Origin: Anaerosacchariphilus hominis
GTDB lineage: Bacteria; Bacillota; Clostridia; Lachnospirales; Lachnospiraceae
DNA length: 64,000 bases
Direction of reading: 5' to 3'
Assembly (NCBI RefSeq): GCF_014290175.1
Contig: NZ_JACOOR010000007.1
Location: forward strand, 124,001 to 188,000
In this document: positions 17,797 to 26,341 of the stretch, piece by piece
Layout: each line of letters opens with the position of its first letter
Position numbering within the stretch: the stretch's first letter is position 1
The notes under the pieces: generated by a model
What the model was told of the DNA's origin: nothing
Databases searched by the model: none
The model's input: the letters and a program-made list of their open reading frames with translations, nothing else
Translations under genes and position numbers: made by a program

Positions 17797-18006
17797 ACCG
17801 GCGGAGGCGGCGAGGGAAGCTTCCACACACGGACGCCGGAGCTGCAGCTGTCCGAGCTGGTGAAGAACGGCATTACTACAGTGGTCGGTCTGCTGGGAAC
17901 AGACGGGATCACCAGAAGCGTGGAGAATCTCTACGCAAAGACAAGAGCCCTCTGTGAGGAAGGCGTCAGCGCTTATATGCTCACCGGAGCCTACGGATAC
18001 CCCGGC
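17797..18006 (+). pseudogene. iadA: internal fragment of isoaspartyl dipeptidase
   Basis: About 70 codons translating as TGGGGEGSFHTRTPELQLSEL..., then ITTVVGLLGTDGITRSVENLYAKTRALCEEGVSAYMLTGAYGYP. This matches the segment of beta-aspartyl (isoaspartyl) dipeptidase just after the metal-binding HxH motif (E. coli IadA: IGGGGE...TRTPE...VVGLLGTDSISRHPESLLAKTRALNEEGISAWMLTGAYH). Both ends are abrupt: the N-terminal ~70 and C-terminal ~250 residues of the ~390-residue enzyme are missing, and no start codon fits. It is a remnant or one side of a chimeric junction. Confidence 0.75.
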
Positions 18007-18028
18007 CTGTCGTCTGTCCTACGTTATC

Positions 18029-18470
18029 TTATTTCCGAAACTCTTCAAAAGCTTCCACAATCTTCTGCATATCCTCCGCTGTAAACCGTTCGTCACAGCT
18101 CACAGACATAATATGAGAGTAAACATATTTTGCTCCCGGATATGCTTCCACATCCACAAAAGGCGGCACCGGCCAATACACCTTCGGCGGAATCTGCCTC
18201 TCGGCCAGATGCTTCATCAGCGCCTCCCGATTTTCCGTCAGAAACGGGAAAAACATGGGGCACACATCTTCCGGAAGCTCCGGGAACACCGGCCGCGCTC
18301 CCGGTTTCTCCGGCAAATGCTCCAGCAGATACCGGTAATTCTCCCGTCGTCTCTCGATAGCTTCCTTCATGGGAAAATGCGAAATCGTTTCCCAGGATCT
18401 GGGATCCCCTTCCTGTATATCAAAGATCTCCCGCAGCATAAATTCTGCCTTCCAGAAAGCGTCCGCTCCG
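18029..18470 (-). pseudogene. C-terminal fragment of a DegT/DnrJ-type aminotransferase
   Basis: Minus-strand reading of about 145 codons ending in a proper stop: ...SHFPMKEAIERRRENYRYLLEHL...EALMKHLAERQIPPKVYWPVPPF...SVSCDERFTAEDMQKIVEAFEEFRK. This is the C-terminal domain of DegT/DnrJ/EryC1/StrS PLP-dependent sugar aminotransferases. The PLP-lysine domain and all N-terminal ~230 residues are absent; upstream of about 18470 the sequence switches to an unrelated plus-strand symporter. Broken gene. Confidence 0.7.
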
Positions 18471-18471
18471 C

Positions 18472-19078
18472 GACACTGATTGAGTGGGCCGGCGTCAACG
18501 GTATCGCTTCTATCCAGAATATCGAGAAGGCAGACCAGATCGTACCGTTGATTCTGCAGAGAGGACTGAATCCATTCCTGGCATCCATCTTTATCGCAGG
18601 TATCGTAGCGGCAGGTATGTCTACCATCGACGGTATCCTGGTAACGACCACCGGTGCGGTTACCCGTGATATCTATCAGAAGATCATCAACAAGAATGCC
18701 ACAGACGAGAGCGTTATGAAGCTGTCTAAGGTAGTAACTGTTCTCATCGGTATCATCGTTATCTGCTTCGGCGTATTCCAGCCGGGCAGCATCTTCGAGA
18801 TTAACCTGTTCGCATTCTCCGGAATGGCGATTTTCGTAGTGCCGATTCTGTTCGGTATCTATTGGAAGAAAGCAACCGCGAAGGGAGCCGTCGCAGCGGT
18901 GGTGGCAGGCCTTATTACTCTGCTGCTCTTCACCCTGAATCCGTCTGAGAAGGCGCTGGCTATGGGCTTCCATGCACTGTTCCCGACCACCATCGTTGCT
19001 TCTATTGTAATGATTGTCGTAAGTAAGCTTACAAAAACTCCGCCGCAGGAGACCATCGATCGTCATTTCGCGGCATAA
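18472..19078 (+). pseudogene. C-terminal fragment of a sodium:solute symporter (SSS family)
   Basis: About 200 codons in frame to a stop at 19078, reading LIEWAGVNGIASIQNIEKADQ..., with the SSS hallmark FIAGIVAAGMSTIDGILVTTTGAVTRDIYQK and about four further helices. Full SSS proteins have ~480-500 residues, so the N-terminal ~60% is missing and the junction with the aminotransferase fragment near 18471 is sharp. A creatininase-family remnant follows 21 bp downstream with a good ribosome site, suggesting the two once formed an operon. Pantothenate-, proline- or creatinine-type substrates are possible; not determinable. Confidence 0.75.
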
Positions 19079-19099
19079 AAATCAGGAGGCGTATTTAAC

Positions 19100-19414
19100 A
19101 TGTATCTTGCAAAAATGACTACAGCACAGGCAAAAGAAGCCTTTGAAAAAGATCCGATTATTGTGATTCCCGTGGGAAGCACGGAGCAGCATGGAACACA
19201 GGGAGCTCTGGGGACCGACTTTATGGTTCCGTCCTATCTGGCAGACCATGTGGAGGATGTGGACAATGTAATCGTAGCCCCCACGGTACCCTACGGCGTA
19301 TGTGCCAGCGTAGACTGGTGGAGCCTGGTGGCTCAGCTGGGACAGGAGGCACTGGATGTGGCAGTAGCATATATCCGGGAGTTCCTGGAAGAAATGAAGC
19401 AGATGAAACTGTAA
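19100..19414 (+). pseudogene. creatininase-family amidohydrolase with internal deletion
   Basis: 104 codons with an AGGAGG site 13 bp before the ATG. The N-terminal part is a good creatininase start (IPVGSTEQHGTQGALGTDF, with metal ligands E, H and D, and VAPTVPYGVC). The reading then jumps to what looks like the family's C-terminal helix (QEALDVAVAYIREFLEEM). Normal members have ~240-260 residues, so roughly 140 central residues, including the second metal-ligand cluster, are missing in frame. Probably inactive. Confidence 0.7.
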
Positions 19415-19424
19415 CAGACATTTG

Positions 19425-19453
19425 AAAAAGGGGGTTGTCCGCCCCCCTTTTCT
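19425..19453 (+). terminator. terminator after the creatininase remnant
   Basis: Stem AAAAGGGGG/CCCCCTTTT (19426-19434 with 19443-19451) with a short loop. Confidence 0.75.
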
Positions 19454-19519
19454 TATGTTATACTCACAGCGGATAGGGGAAACCCGGAAGATAAAAATAA
19501 AATTCAGGAGGTGAATTTC

Positions 19520-19765
19520 ATGGACAGTTGCGATAGTACGGGACGAAGTAGAAAGTACGGTGCGAATATGGCAGGCAAAAATGTGCAGCTGTGTGTGAAG
19601 ATTCCCTTGCGAATTTGGAAATGGCTGGTAACTATTCAGGACAGCCCGAAGCACAAGCTGCTGAGGGCGTATGACAGTGATTTGGGAGTGCAAAATCCCA
19701 TCGGCGAAGCCGATTTTCATGGATTTTGCTATTGTAACTGTGAAGGTACTGAACAGTTACAATAG
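19520..19765 (+). CDS. doubtful 81-residue ORF
   Basis: A strong AGGAGG site (19506-19511) lies 8 bp before this ATG, and the frame stays open for 81 codons. The translation (MDSCDSTGRSRKYGANMAGK... NCEGTEQLQ) has no recognisable domain, and its last 13 codons coincide with an inverted repeat, so it may be chance coding across a repeat element. The rest of the stretch 19454-19957 holds no other gene I can support. Confidence 0.25.
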   Translation: MDSCDSTGRSRKYGANMAGKNVQLCVKIPLRIWKWLVTIQDSPKHKLLRAYDSDLGVQNPIGEADFHGFCYCNCEGTEQLQ

Positions 19766-19766
19766 C
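19728..19766. repeat. 14-bp perfect inverted repeat
   Basis: GCTATTGTAACTGT (19728-19741) and ACAGTTACAATAGC (19753-19766) are separated by 11 bp. There is no T-run, so it is not a standard terminator. It could be a palindromic interspersed element or a protein site upstream of mgtE. Confidence 0.6.
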
Positions 19767-19957
19767 TGCATGCTTTTGCGTGTCATGGCTGGCTTATATT
19801 GGCGTTTGATTCACACCGTATTCAGAAAGGTCCGGACTTCACAGCGTGTAACTGTTGAGTCTGCTTTGGAGAAATCTGAAGCGGTGTTTTTTGCTGGCAT
19901 TTTTCGGAAAATTCCGGTGGAAGGTTCTGAAAAATGCGGCTCAAATGGAGGTAGGCT

Positions 19958-21331
19958 ATGACAAAGTATGTAGAGGAACTGATTGCGATTATCCGGGGAA
20001 ATCTGTCCCGTGAGGAGCTGATTGACCGGCTCTTCGATTACCATGATAATGATATTGCGGAAGCCCTGGAGCTTCTGACGGCGGAAGAAAGAAAACGTCT
20101 GTATTCGGCTCTGGGCGCGGAGCGGGTGGCGGAAATTTTCGCTTATCTGGATGACGGCGATATTTATCTGAGGGAGCTGTCCTTAAAACAGCAGGCAAAG
20201 GTCATTTCCGAGATGGATTCCGACGACGCGGTGGATATCCTGGAGGAAATGGACGACGACAGTAAATGTAAAATTCTGGGAATGCTGGACAAAGAGGCCA
20301 GCGAGGATGTAAAGCTGCTGCTGTCCTACGATGAAGATGAGATCGGTAGTTATATGACTACCAATTTCATTCTGATTCACAATGACCTGACCGTTCGGGA
20401 GGCCATGCGGGAGCTGGTGCGTCAGGCCGGGGAAAATGACAATATTTCCACAATCTATGTGGTGGATCAGCAGGAGCAGTACTATGGAGCCATCGAGCTG
20501 CAGGATCTGATCATTGCCAGGGAGCATATTGAGCTGGAGGACTTAATCAGCCGTTCTTATCCCTACGTTATGGATCATGAGAAGATCAGCGAGTGCATCG
20601 AGAAGATCAAAGACTATGCTGAGGATTCCATTCCGGTGCTGCTGGAGGATCGGAGCATCGGCGGTATCATCACAGCCCAGGATATTGTAGAGGTCGTGGA
20701 CGACGAGATGGGCGACGACTACGCGAAGCTGGCTGGTCTGACCGCCGAGGAGGATCTGAACGAGACCACGGGCGAGAGTATCCGTAAAAGACTGCCCTGG
20801 CTGGTGATTCTGCTGTTCTTAGGTATGGTGGTATCCGCGGTAGTGGGCGTCTTTGAATCCGTGGTGGCGGTGCTTCCCATCGTCATGTGCTTCCAGTCCC
20901 TGATTCTGGATATGGCCGGCAATGTGGGAACCCAGTCTCTGGCGGTGACTATCCGTGTGCTGATGGACGAGAACCTGACCACAGGCCAGAAGGTGAAGCT
21001 CATGCTCAAAGAAATGAAGATCGGTTTCTTCAATGGCGTGATCCTGGCAGTCATGGCGCTGGTATTCCTGGGAGCGTATATCCACCTGTTTAAGGGCTTT
21101 GACTTGGGCTATTCCCTGATGATTTCCGCCTGCGTGGGCGTGTCCCTGGTGGGTGCCATGGTGGTGTCCAGTCTGGTAGGAACCCTGACTCCTATCTTTT
21201 TTAAGAAGGTGGGCGTGGATCCGGCAGTAGCTTCCGGCCCGCTGATCACCACCATCAACGATCTGGTGGCCATCGTGGTATATTACGGCCTGGTGGCGGT
21301 GGTGCTGATTGATATGTTTCATCTGGCATAA
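19958..21331 (+). CDS. mgtE: magnesium transporter MgtE
   Basis: 457-residue MgtE channel. An N-terminal acidic helical domain (residues ~1-125) is followed by two CBS domains (~130-250; SYMTTNFILIHNDLTVREAM... and ...GIITAQDIVEVV), a connecting helix and five membrane helices at the C-terminus, including the selectivity-region pattern around ILDMAGNVGTQSL. The cytoplasmic N and CBS domains sense Mg2+ and gate the pore. GGAGGTAGGC precedes the ATG. No M-box riboswitch is seen in the 500 bp upstream, so regulation is probably by protein gating. Confidence 0.95.
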   Translation: MTKYVEELIAIIRGNLSREELIDRLFDYHDNDIAEALELLTAEERKRLYSALGAERVAEIFAYLDDGDIYLRELSLKQQAKVISEMDSDDAVDILEEMDDDSKCKILGMLDKEASEDVKLLLSYDEDEIGSYMTTNFILIHNDLTVREAMRELVRQAGENDNISTIYVVDQQEQYYGAIELQDLIIAREHIELEDLISRSYPYVMDHEKISECIEKIKDYAEDSIPVLLEDRSIGGIITAQDIVEVVDDEMGDDYAKLAGLTAEEDLNETTGESIRKRLPWLVILLFLGMVVSAVVGVFESVVAVLPIVMCFQSLILDMAGNVGTQSLAVTIRVLMDENLTTGQKVKLMLKEMKIGFFNGVILAVMALVFLGAYIHLFKGFDLGYSLMISACVGVSLVGAMVVSSLVGTLTPIFFKKVGVDPAVASGPLITTINDLVAIVVYYGLVAVVLIDMFHLA

Positions 21332-21382
21332 AAGAAAGACATATTATTGAAGGCCCGGGATGTGGAGCAGTAAGGAGGAAAA

Positions 21383-22381
21383 ATGCAGAAGAAAAAGGTA
21401 TTGTTGCTGGCGACAGGCGGGACCATTGCCTGCACCCATTCGCAGGAAGGCCTGGCTCCGGGATTGAGTGGAGCAGGAATCCTGAAGCTGCTGCCGGAAT
21501 TGCAGGAAGACTTTACGATTGAAAGCCGGGATATTCTGAACCTGGACAGCTCCAATATCCAGCCGGAGGAATGGCAGTTTATGGCGGAACGGGTGACGGA
21601 GGCTTTGCCGGATTACGATGGGATTATTATTACACATGGAACGGATACCATGGCGTATACGGCTTCCGCCCTCAGCTATATGCTGCAGAATCTGTCGAAG
21701 CCGGTGGTGCTGACCGGGGCGCAGATCCCTATCGGACAGATGTTTACGGACGCCAAGCGGAACCTGCAGACGGCCTTCGCGGCGGTGAACGCAGGCCTGA
21801 GCGGGGTGATGGTGGCCTTTGACGATAAGATTATGGGCGGCTGCAGAGCCGTAAAAGTAAGAACGATGGGCTTTGACGCCTTTGAGAGTATTTCTGCGCC
21901 CTACATCGGAAAAATCTATGCGGACGGCGTACACCTGGAGCACAGCCGGGCGGGAGAAGAGGCGGCGGCCCCCTTTGAGCTGAAAAATAAGCTCTGTACG
22001 GATGTGTTTCTGCTGAAGCTGATTCCGGGCACGAAGCCGGAGATTTTTGACAGTCTGCTGGCTCTGGGGTATCGCGGCATCGTCATCGAAGCCTTTGGCG
22101 CAGGCGGCACCCATTTTGAACGGCGGAACCTCCTTCCCAAGCTGAAAAAGCTGACGGATCATGGGGTCAGTATCGCGGTGTGCAGCCAGTGCCTCTATGA
22201 GAAGAGCGATCTGTCCCTCTATGAGGTGGGCCGCAAGCTTCTGGACTGCGGCGTTATTCCGGGCCGGGATATGACCACGGAAGCCATTGTGACGAAAATG
22301 ATGTGGGCGCTGGGACAGACAGAGGACCCGGCGGAGGTAAAGGAAATCTTTGCGCGGAATTACTGCGGGGAAGTGTCATAA
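21383..22381 (+). CDS. ansA: L-asparaginase, type I
   Basis: 332-residue cytoplasmic-type asparaginase without a signal peptide. It has both catalytic threonine motifs: ATGGTIA (Thr14) and IITHGTDTMAYTA (Thr87-Asp88). It hydrolyses asparagine to aspartate and ammonia. 51 bp after mgtE with its own AGGAGG; co-transcription with mgtE is possible. Aspartase at 10.3 kb would take the product on to fumarate. Confidence 0.93.
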   Translation: MQKKKVLLLATGGTIACTHSQEGLAPGLSGAGILKLLPELQEDFTIESRDILNLDSSNIQPEEWQFMAERVTEALPDYDGIIITHGTDTMAYTASALSYMLQNLSKPVVLTGAQIPIGQMFTDAKRNLQTAFAAVNAGLSGVMVAFDDKIMGGCRAVKVRTMGFDAFESISAPYIGKIYADGVHLEHSRAGEEAAAPFELKNKLCTDVFLLKLIPGTKPEIFDSLLALGYRGIVIEAFGAGGTHFERRNLLPKLKKLTDHGVSIAVCSQCLYEKSDLSLYEVGRKLLDCGVIPGRDMTTEAIVTKMMWALGQTEDPAEVKEIFARNYCGEVS

Positions 22382-22510
22382 GCCTGCAGAACAACAGAAT
22401 ATAAGAAAATAAAAGAGCGTATCAATCAGGGCAAGCTGGAAAAAGAACAGTAAAACACTTGCCCTTCCTACGATTTCGTGGTAGGATAGCCACATAGGAA
22501 ATTTTAGAAA

Positions 22511-22674
22511 ATGATAGAGGTGCGGGGCTTCAGGAGTATCGGTTGACATAAGGTCGGAACCAGTCAGCCGGGAAAGGGAAGACCGCCGAAGGGATTCATC
22601 CGTTCCGAAGGATGAGTTTCTGGGCTGCCGCAGAATATGCGTCAGACTGTCACAGGACTGTGGAGAGCTATCAT
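22511..22674 (+). promoter_or_regulatory. lysine riboswitch (L-box)
   Basis: Closing stem ATGATAG/CTATCAT (22511-22517 with 22668-22674) encloses the lysine aptamer landmarks in order: AGAGGTGCGGGGCTTCAGGA, AGCCGGGAAAGGG, GACCGCCGAAGGGATT, GGATGAGTTTCTGGGCTGCCG and CAGACTGTCAC...GTGGAGAGC. An intrinsic terminator follows 18 bp later, so lysine binding should stop transcription of the transporter. Confidence 0.95.
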
Positions 22675-22692
22675 AGGTCGAAGGGAAAGTTC

Positions 22693-22737
22693 AGACCGTG
22701 AGTACAGTCGGGAAGTATGTGCTCACGGTCTTTTTTT
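22693..22737 (+). terminator. riboswitch-controlled terminator
   Basis: 10-bp stem AGACCGTGAG/CTCACGGTCT (22693-22702 with 22722-22731), then seven T. This is the expression platform of the lysine riboswitch. Confidence 0.9.
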
Positions 22738-22768
22738 CGACTGTTTTCGAGGGAAGGAGATTTTAAAA

Positions 22769-24280
22769 ATGGATTATGTACCTGCGATGTATGCTACCTT
22801 CTGGGCGCTGGTGCCGCCTGTAGTAGCGATTGTTCTGGCTCTGATTACCAAGGAGGTGTATTCCTCGCTGTTCCTGGGTATCCTGGTGGGAGGCCTGTTC
22901 TACTCGGGCTTCAGCTTCGAGGGAACTGTGCTTCACATCTTTGAGGATGGAATCGTAGGCGTTCTGTCTGACAGCTATAATGTGGGAATTCTGGTGTTTC
23001 TGGTGATCCTGGGAGCCATCGTGTCCCTGATGAACCGGGCCGGAGGCTCGGCGGCCTTCGGACGGTGGGCCAGCGAGCACATCAAGACCCGCACCGGCGC
23101 ACAGCTGGCGACCGTAGCCCTGGGCGTGCTGATTTTTATCGATGATTATTTTAACTGTCTGACCGTAGGAAGTGTGATGCGTCCCGTGACCGACAAGCAC
23201 AATATTTCCCGTGCCAAGCTGGCGTACCTCATCGATGCCACGGCGGCTCCGGTCTGTATCATTGCCCCCATTTCATCCTGGGCGGCGGCTGTGACCGGCT
23301 TCGTGGAGGGAGAGGACGGACTGGCTCTCTTTGTCAGTGCCATTCCCTACAACTTTTATGCGATTCTGACCATTATTATGATGATTACGATTGCGATTCT
23401 GAATATCGACTTCGGTTCCATGAAGGTTCATGAGGACAACGCGAAGAAAGGCGATCTGTTTACCACTCCGGATCGGCCCTATGGCAATGCGGACGCCCTG
23501 GACAATGTGGGAAATGGTTCCGTGAAGGATCTGCTGATCCCGATCTTTTCTCTGATTGTCTGCTGTGTCATCGGTATGATTTACACCGGCGGCTTCTTCG
23601 ACGGAGCGGACTTCGTGACTGCTTTCTCCAACAGCGACGCCTCCATCGGTCTGGCCATCGGAAGCGCCTTCGCTCTGGTGATTACCATTCTGCTGTATGT
23701 GAGCCGCAAGGTTCTTGACTTCAAGGAGTGCATGAACTGCATCCCCGAGGGCTTCAAGGCCATGGTTCCGGCTATCATGATTCTGACCTTCGCCTGGACC
23801 CTGAAGGCCATGACAGACAGCCTGGGCGCTGCGGAGTTCGTGGCAAATATGATCAAGAGCAGTTCTCAGGGCATGGTCGCTCTGCTTCCGGCTATCATTT
23901 TCCTGGTTGGATGCTTCCTGGCTTTTGCCACCGGAACCTCCTGGGGAACCTTCGGTATCCTGATTCCGATTGTAGTAGACGCGTTCCAGACCACCCATCC
24001 GGCGTTGATGACCGTGGCTATTTCTGCCTGCATGGCAGGCGCTGTCTGCGGCGATCACTGCTCCCCCATTTCCGACACCACCATCATGGCGTCTGCGGGA
24101 GCCCAGTGTAATCATGTGAATCATGTATCCACCCAGCTGCCCTACGCGGTGAGTGTGGCGGTGATCTCGTTTATCACCTACATTGTGGCCGGATTTACCC
24201 AGTCCGCGCTGATTTCCCTGCCGGTGGGTATCGTGCTGCTGCAGGCGTACCTGTTTATGATGAAGAAGCTTGCAAAATAA
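22769..24280 (+). CDS. NhaC-family antiporter, probable lysine transporter
   Basis: 503-residue membrane protein with about 11-12 helices, including the NhaC-family pore segment LATVALGVLIFIDDYFNCLTVGSVM and ...GDHCSPISDTTIMAS. The family is annotated as Na+/H+ antiporter, but members behind lysine riboswitches have been proposed to move lysine (LysW type). The L-box 95 bp upstream makes lysine uptake the best functional guess. The ATG at 22769 follows GAAGGAG; a longer frame from 22637 would start inside the riboswitch. Confidence 0.9.
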   Translation: MDYVPAMYATFWALVPPVVAIVLALITKEVYSSLFLGILVGGLFYSGFSFEGTVLHIFEDGIVGVLSDSYNVGILVFLVILGAIVSLMNRAGGSAAFGRWASEHIKTRTGAQLATVALGVLIFIDDYFNCLTVGSVMRPVTDKHNISRAKLAYLIDATAAPVCIIAPISSWAAAVTGFVEGEDGLALFVSAIPYNFYAILTIIMMITIAILNIDFGSMKVHEDNAKKGDLFTTPDRPYGNADALDNVGNGSVKDLLIPIFSLIVCCVIGMIYTGGFFDGADFVTAFSNSDASIGLAIGSAFALVITILLYVSRKVLDFKECMNCIPEGFKAMVPAIMILTFAWTLKAMTDSLGAAEFVANMIKSSSQGMVALLPAIIFLVGCFLAFATGTSWGTFGILIPIVVDAFQTTHPALMTVAISACMAGAVCGDHCSPISDTTIMASAGAQCNHVNHVSTQLPYAVSVAVISFITYIVAGFTQSALISLPVGIVLLQAYLFMMKKLAK

Positions 24281-24289
24281 GTGAAAGTC

Positions 24290-25591
24290 ATGGAAAAAAA
24301 GACTGCTCTTTCCGCAAATGAGGCATGGAAAGCCCTTTTGGAGCGATACCCCATCGAGGAAACCGTAAGGAAACAGGGCGTGTACCGGATTACAGCGGAC
24401 CAGATCCGGGAATACCGGGAGCCCAGACTTATGGCCAAGTGGGATAGCTCCGACGCCCTGCCGGAGGCCCTTCGGAAGCGGAAGCTGAATCTGCTGCCGG
24501 ACAGTCGGACGTCCTATGTGATGGGAGACTTCCTGCTGTATGAACCGATCCCGGAGCTTCGGGAGCATGTGTTACGGATGACCCATGTAGAGATGCCGGA
24601 GTATGAATCCATCGATGTGAACAACATCAGTTCTGAGGCCAATGCCATCCATGTCCTGACCCTGTCGGGGATCCTGGATGATTTTCTGGGAGACGGACCA
24701 AGCGCAGCCACCTTCAACGGACGCATGGGTACGGGAGTTTTTGATTTCCGGGTAAATACGGTACGGGGCGCCGCCCGGGAGATTCATGTGGAGAATGCCC
24801 AGTGCGAGATCGACGGCGGTTTTGAGAATGCCCGGTCAGTGGTCATCATGGAGGCTAAAAATGTAGTACATTCGGATTTCCATGTGCGGCAGCTCTATTA
24901 TCCATACCGGCTGTGGCGAACCCGGGTGAAGAAGCCCATCCGGCTGGTCTTTTCTGTGTATTCTAATATGATTTATCGGCTGTTTGAGTACCGGTTTGCG
25001 GATCCGGAGGATTATTCGTCCATTGAGCTGGTGCAGGCGAAGAATTATTCCCTGCAGGATACGCGGATTAGCCTCAGGGAGCTGCGGGAGGTACGGGAGA
25101 GGACGGCTATCCGGACGGATGATGATATGGATGCTACGTCGGTTCCGTTTATCCAGGCCAACTCCATGGAACGGATCATTTCCCTGCTGGAGAATCTGTA
25201 CGGCAATCCCATGACGCCGGGGCAGATTGCGGAGTTGATGGATTTTGACCCGCGGCAGTCGGATTATTATTACAACGCTGGGCGGTATCTGGGGCTCTTT
25301 GAGAAGAAAAACGCGGACGGTCAGGTACTGGTGGGGTTGACCGGGCTGGGCGAGAAGGTCTTCCGGATGAATTATAAACCCCGGCAGCTGAAGCTGGTGG
25401 AGCTGATGCTGGAGCATCGGATTTTCGCGGAATTCTTTGACGCAGGGGCGGAGACGGGCCGGTATCCGGATAAGAAGGTTATCGGCCAGCGGATGCGGGA
25501 ACTGCATGTGTGCAACGAGGGGCAGATCGCCCGGCGGGCCAGTTCCGTGGAACGGTGGCTGGAGTGGATTTTTAATCTGACCAGGTTATAA
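24290..25591 (+). CDS. orphan PD-(D/E)XK restriction-endonuclease-like protein
   Basis: 433-residue soluble protein. The centre carries a PD-(D/E)XK-type core, CEIDGGFENARSVVIMEAKN (Asp175, Glu188, Lys190), followed by a helix with HVRQLYYPYR. The C-terminal ~110 residues look like a winged helix (MTPGQIAELMDFDPRQSDYYYNAGRYLGL...). It resembles clostridial proteins loosely annotated as type II restriction enzymes or misannotated as elongation factors. No methyltransferase is nearby. It starts 0-9 bp after the lysine transporter stop (GTG 24281 or ATG 24290, neither with a strong ribosome site; ATG chosen), so it should be translated from the riboswitch-controlled message. Function unknown; nuclease activity is inferred. 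Confidence 0.75.
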   Translation: MEKKTALSANEAWKALLERYPIEETVRKQGVYRITADQIREYREPRLMAKWDSSDALPEALRKRKLNLLPDSRTSYVMGDFLLYEPIPELREHVLRMTHVEMPEYESIDVNNISSEANAIHVLTLSGILDDFLGDGPSAATFNGRMGTGVFDFRVNTVRGAAREIHVENAQCEIDGGFENARSVVIMEAKNVVHSDFHVRQLYYPYRLWRTRVKKPIRLVFSVYSNMIYRLFEYRFADPEDYSSIELVQAKNYSLQDTRISLRELREVRERTAIRTDDDMDATSVPFIQANSMERIISLLENLYGNPMTPGQIAELMDFDPRQSDYYYNAGRYLGLFEKKNADGQVLVGLTGLGEKVFRMNYKPRQLKLVELMLEHRIFAEFFDAGAETGRYPDKKVIGQRMRELHVCNEGQIARRASSVERWLEWIFNLTRL

Positions 25592-25598
25592 GAAAGAA

Positions 25599-25630
25599 AA
25601 AGGGATTTGGCAGTTACGCCAAATCCCTTT
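25599..25630. terminator. bidirectional terminator between the PD-(D/E)XK gene and trkA
   Basis: Perfect 13-bp stem AAAGGGATTTGGC/GCCAAATCCCTTT (25599-25611 with 25618-25630). Its right arm contains the last codons of trkA. Confidence 0.8.
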
Positions 25631-26279
25631 CCAATTTCCGGATATTCTGAACTTTTCCGATGACGACGATGATATCCTCCGACTGCAGCTTATAGTCGGG
25701 GGAGAGCTCGATGATGGTATTCTGATCGTGCTCAATGGCAATGATATTCAGGCCGTATTTTTTACGGATATTAATTTCCTGGATGGTTTTTCCTTTGATA
25801 AAGCTGCTGACCGGTACCTGTTGGATCTCGATATCATTGTCCAGGAAAATGAAATCTAGGAAGTTTCCGGACAGGAGTTTCTTGCCCAGACGGATGGCCA
25901 TATCCCGCTCCGGATAGACCACCTCCGCGCCGATTTTCTCCAGAACAGCGCCCTGATCCTGACTGGTGGCCTTGGAAATCACATGGGGCACACCCAGAGA
26001 AACCACGTTCAGGGTGGTCAGGATACTGGTATCGATACGGCTTCCAATGCAGACGATAACGGTATCGCAGTTCTGGATTCCCACCTCTGACAGGGTAGCC
26101 TTGGAGAGGTTGTCACAGACAAAGGCGTATTCGGTGTGCTGCCGCATGGCCTTGACCTTTTCTTCATTCTGATCGACGACAATGACCTCTTTTCCGGCCT
26201 CTGCCAGAGTGATGGCAAGGGCAGTTCCGAAACGACCCAGGCCGATGATTCCAAAGGTAGAATTTGCATTTTTCTTCAT
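25614..26279 (-). CDS. trkA: potassium uptake regulatory subunit TrkA/KtrA
   Basis: 221-residue cytoplasmic protein with an N-terminal Rossmann RCK domain (FGIIGLGRFGTALAITLAEAGKEVIVVDQNEEKV) and a C-terminal TrkA-C domain from about residue 140. It binds nucleotide and gates the membrane subunit encoded just upstream. The ATG at 26279 (MKKNANSTFG) follows GAGGAAG; the frame extends further only through a TTG. It lies 62 bp after trkH in a two-gene operon. Confidence 0.94.
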   Translation of the reverse strand: MKKNANSTFGIIGLGRFGTALAITLAEAGKEVIVVDQNEEKVKAMRQHTEYAFVCDNLSKATLSEVGIQNCDTVIVCIGSRIDTSILTTLNVVSLGVPHVISKATSQDQGAVLEKIGAEVVYPERDMAIRLGKKLLSGNFLDFIFLDNDIEIQQVPVSSFIKGKTIQEINIRKKYGLNIIAIEHDQNTIIELSPDYKLQSEDIIVVIGKVQNIRKLERDLA

Positions 26280-26341
26280 TTTTTTCGCTTCCTCGTTTCT
26301 GTAATGATAGCAGGCAAAAGGGCCTGATAAAATATATGATG

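Noticed and set aside
17954..19078. A single 374-residue protein on the plus strand from 17954
   Set aside because: Its first half is the reverse strand of the aminotransferase fragment; only the part after about 18472 is genuine symporter sequence.
19454..19957. M-box magnesium riboswitch before mgtE
   Set aside because: None of the conserved M-box segments or a terminator platform is seen in the upstream region.
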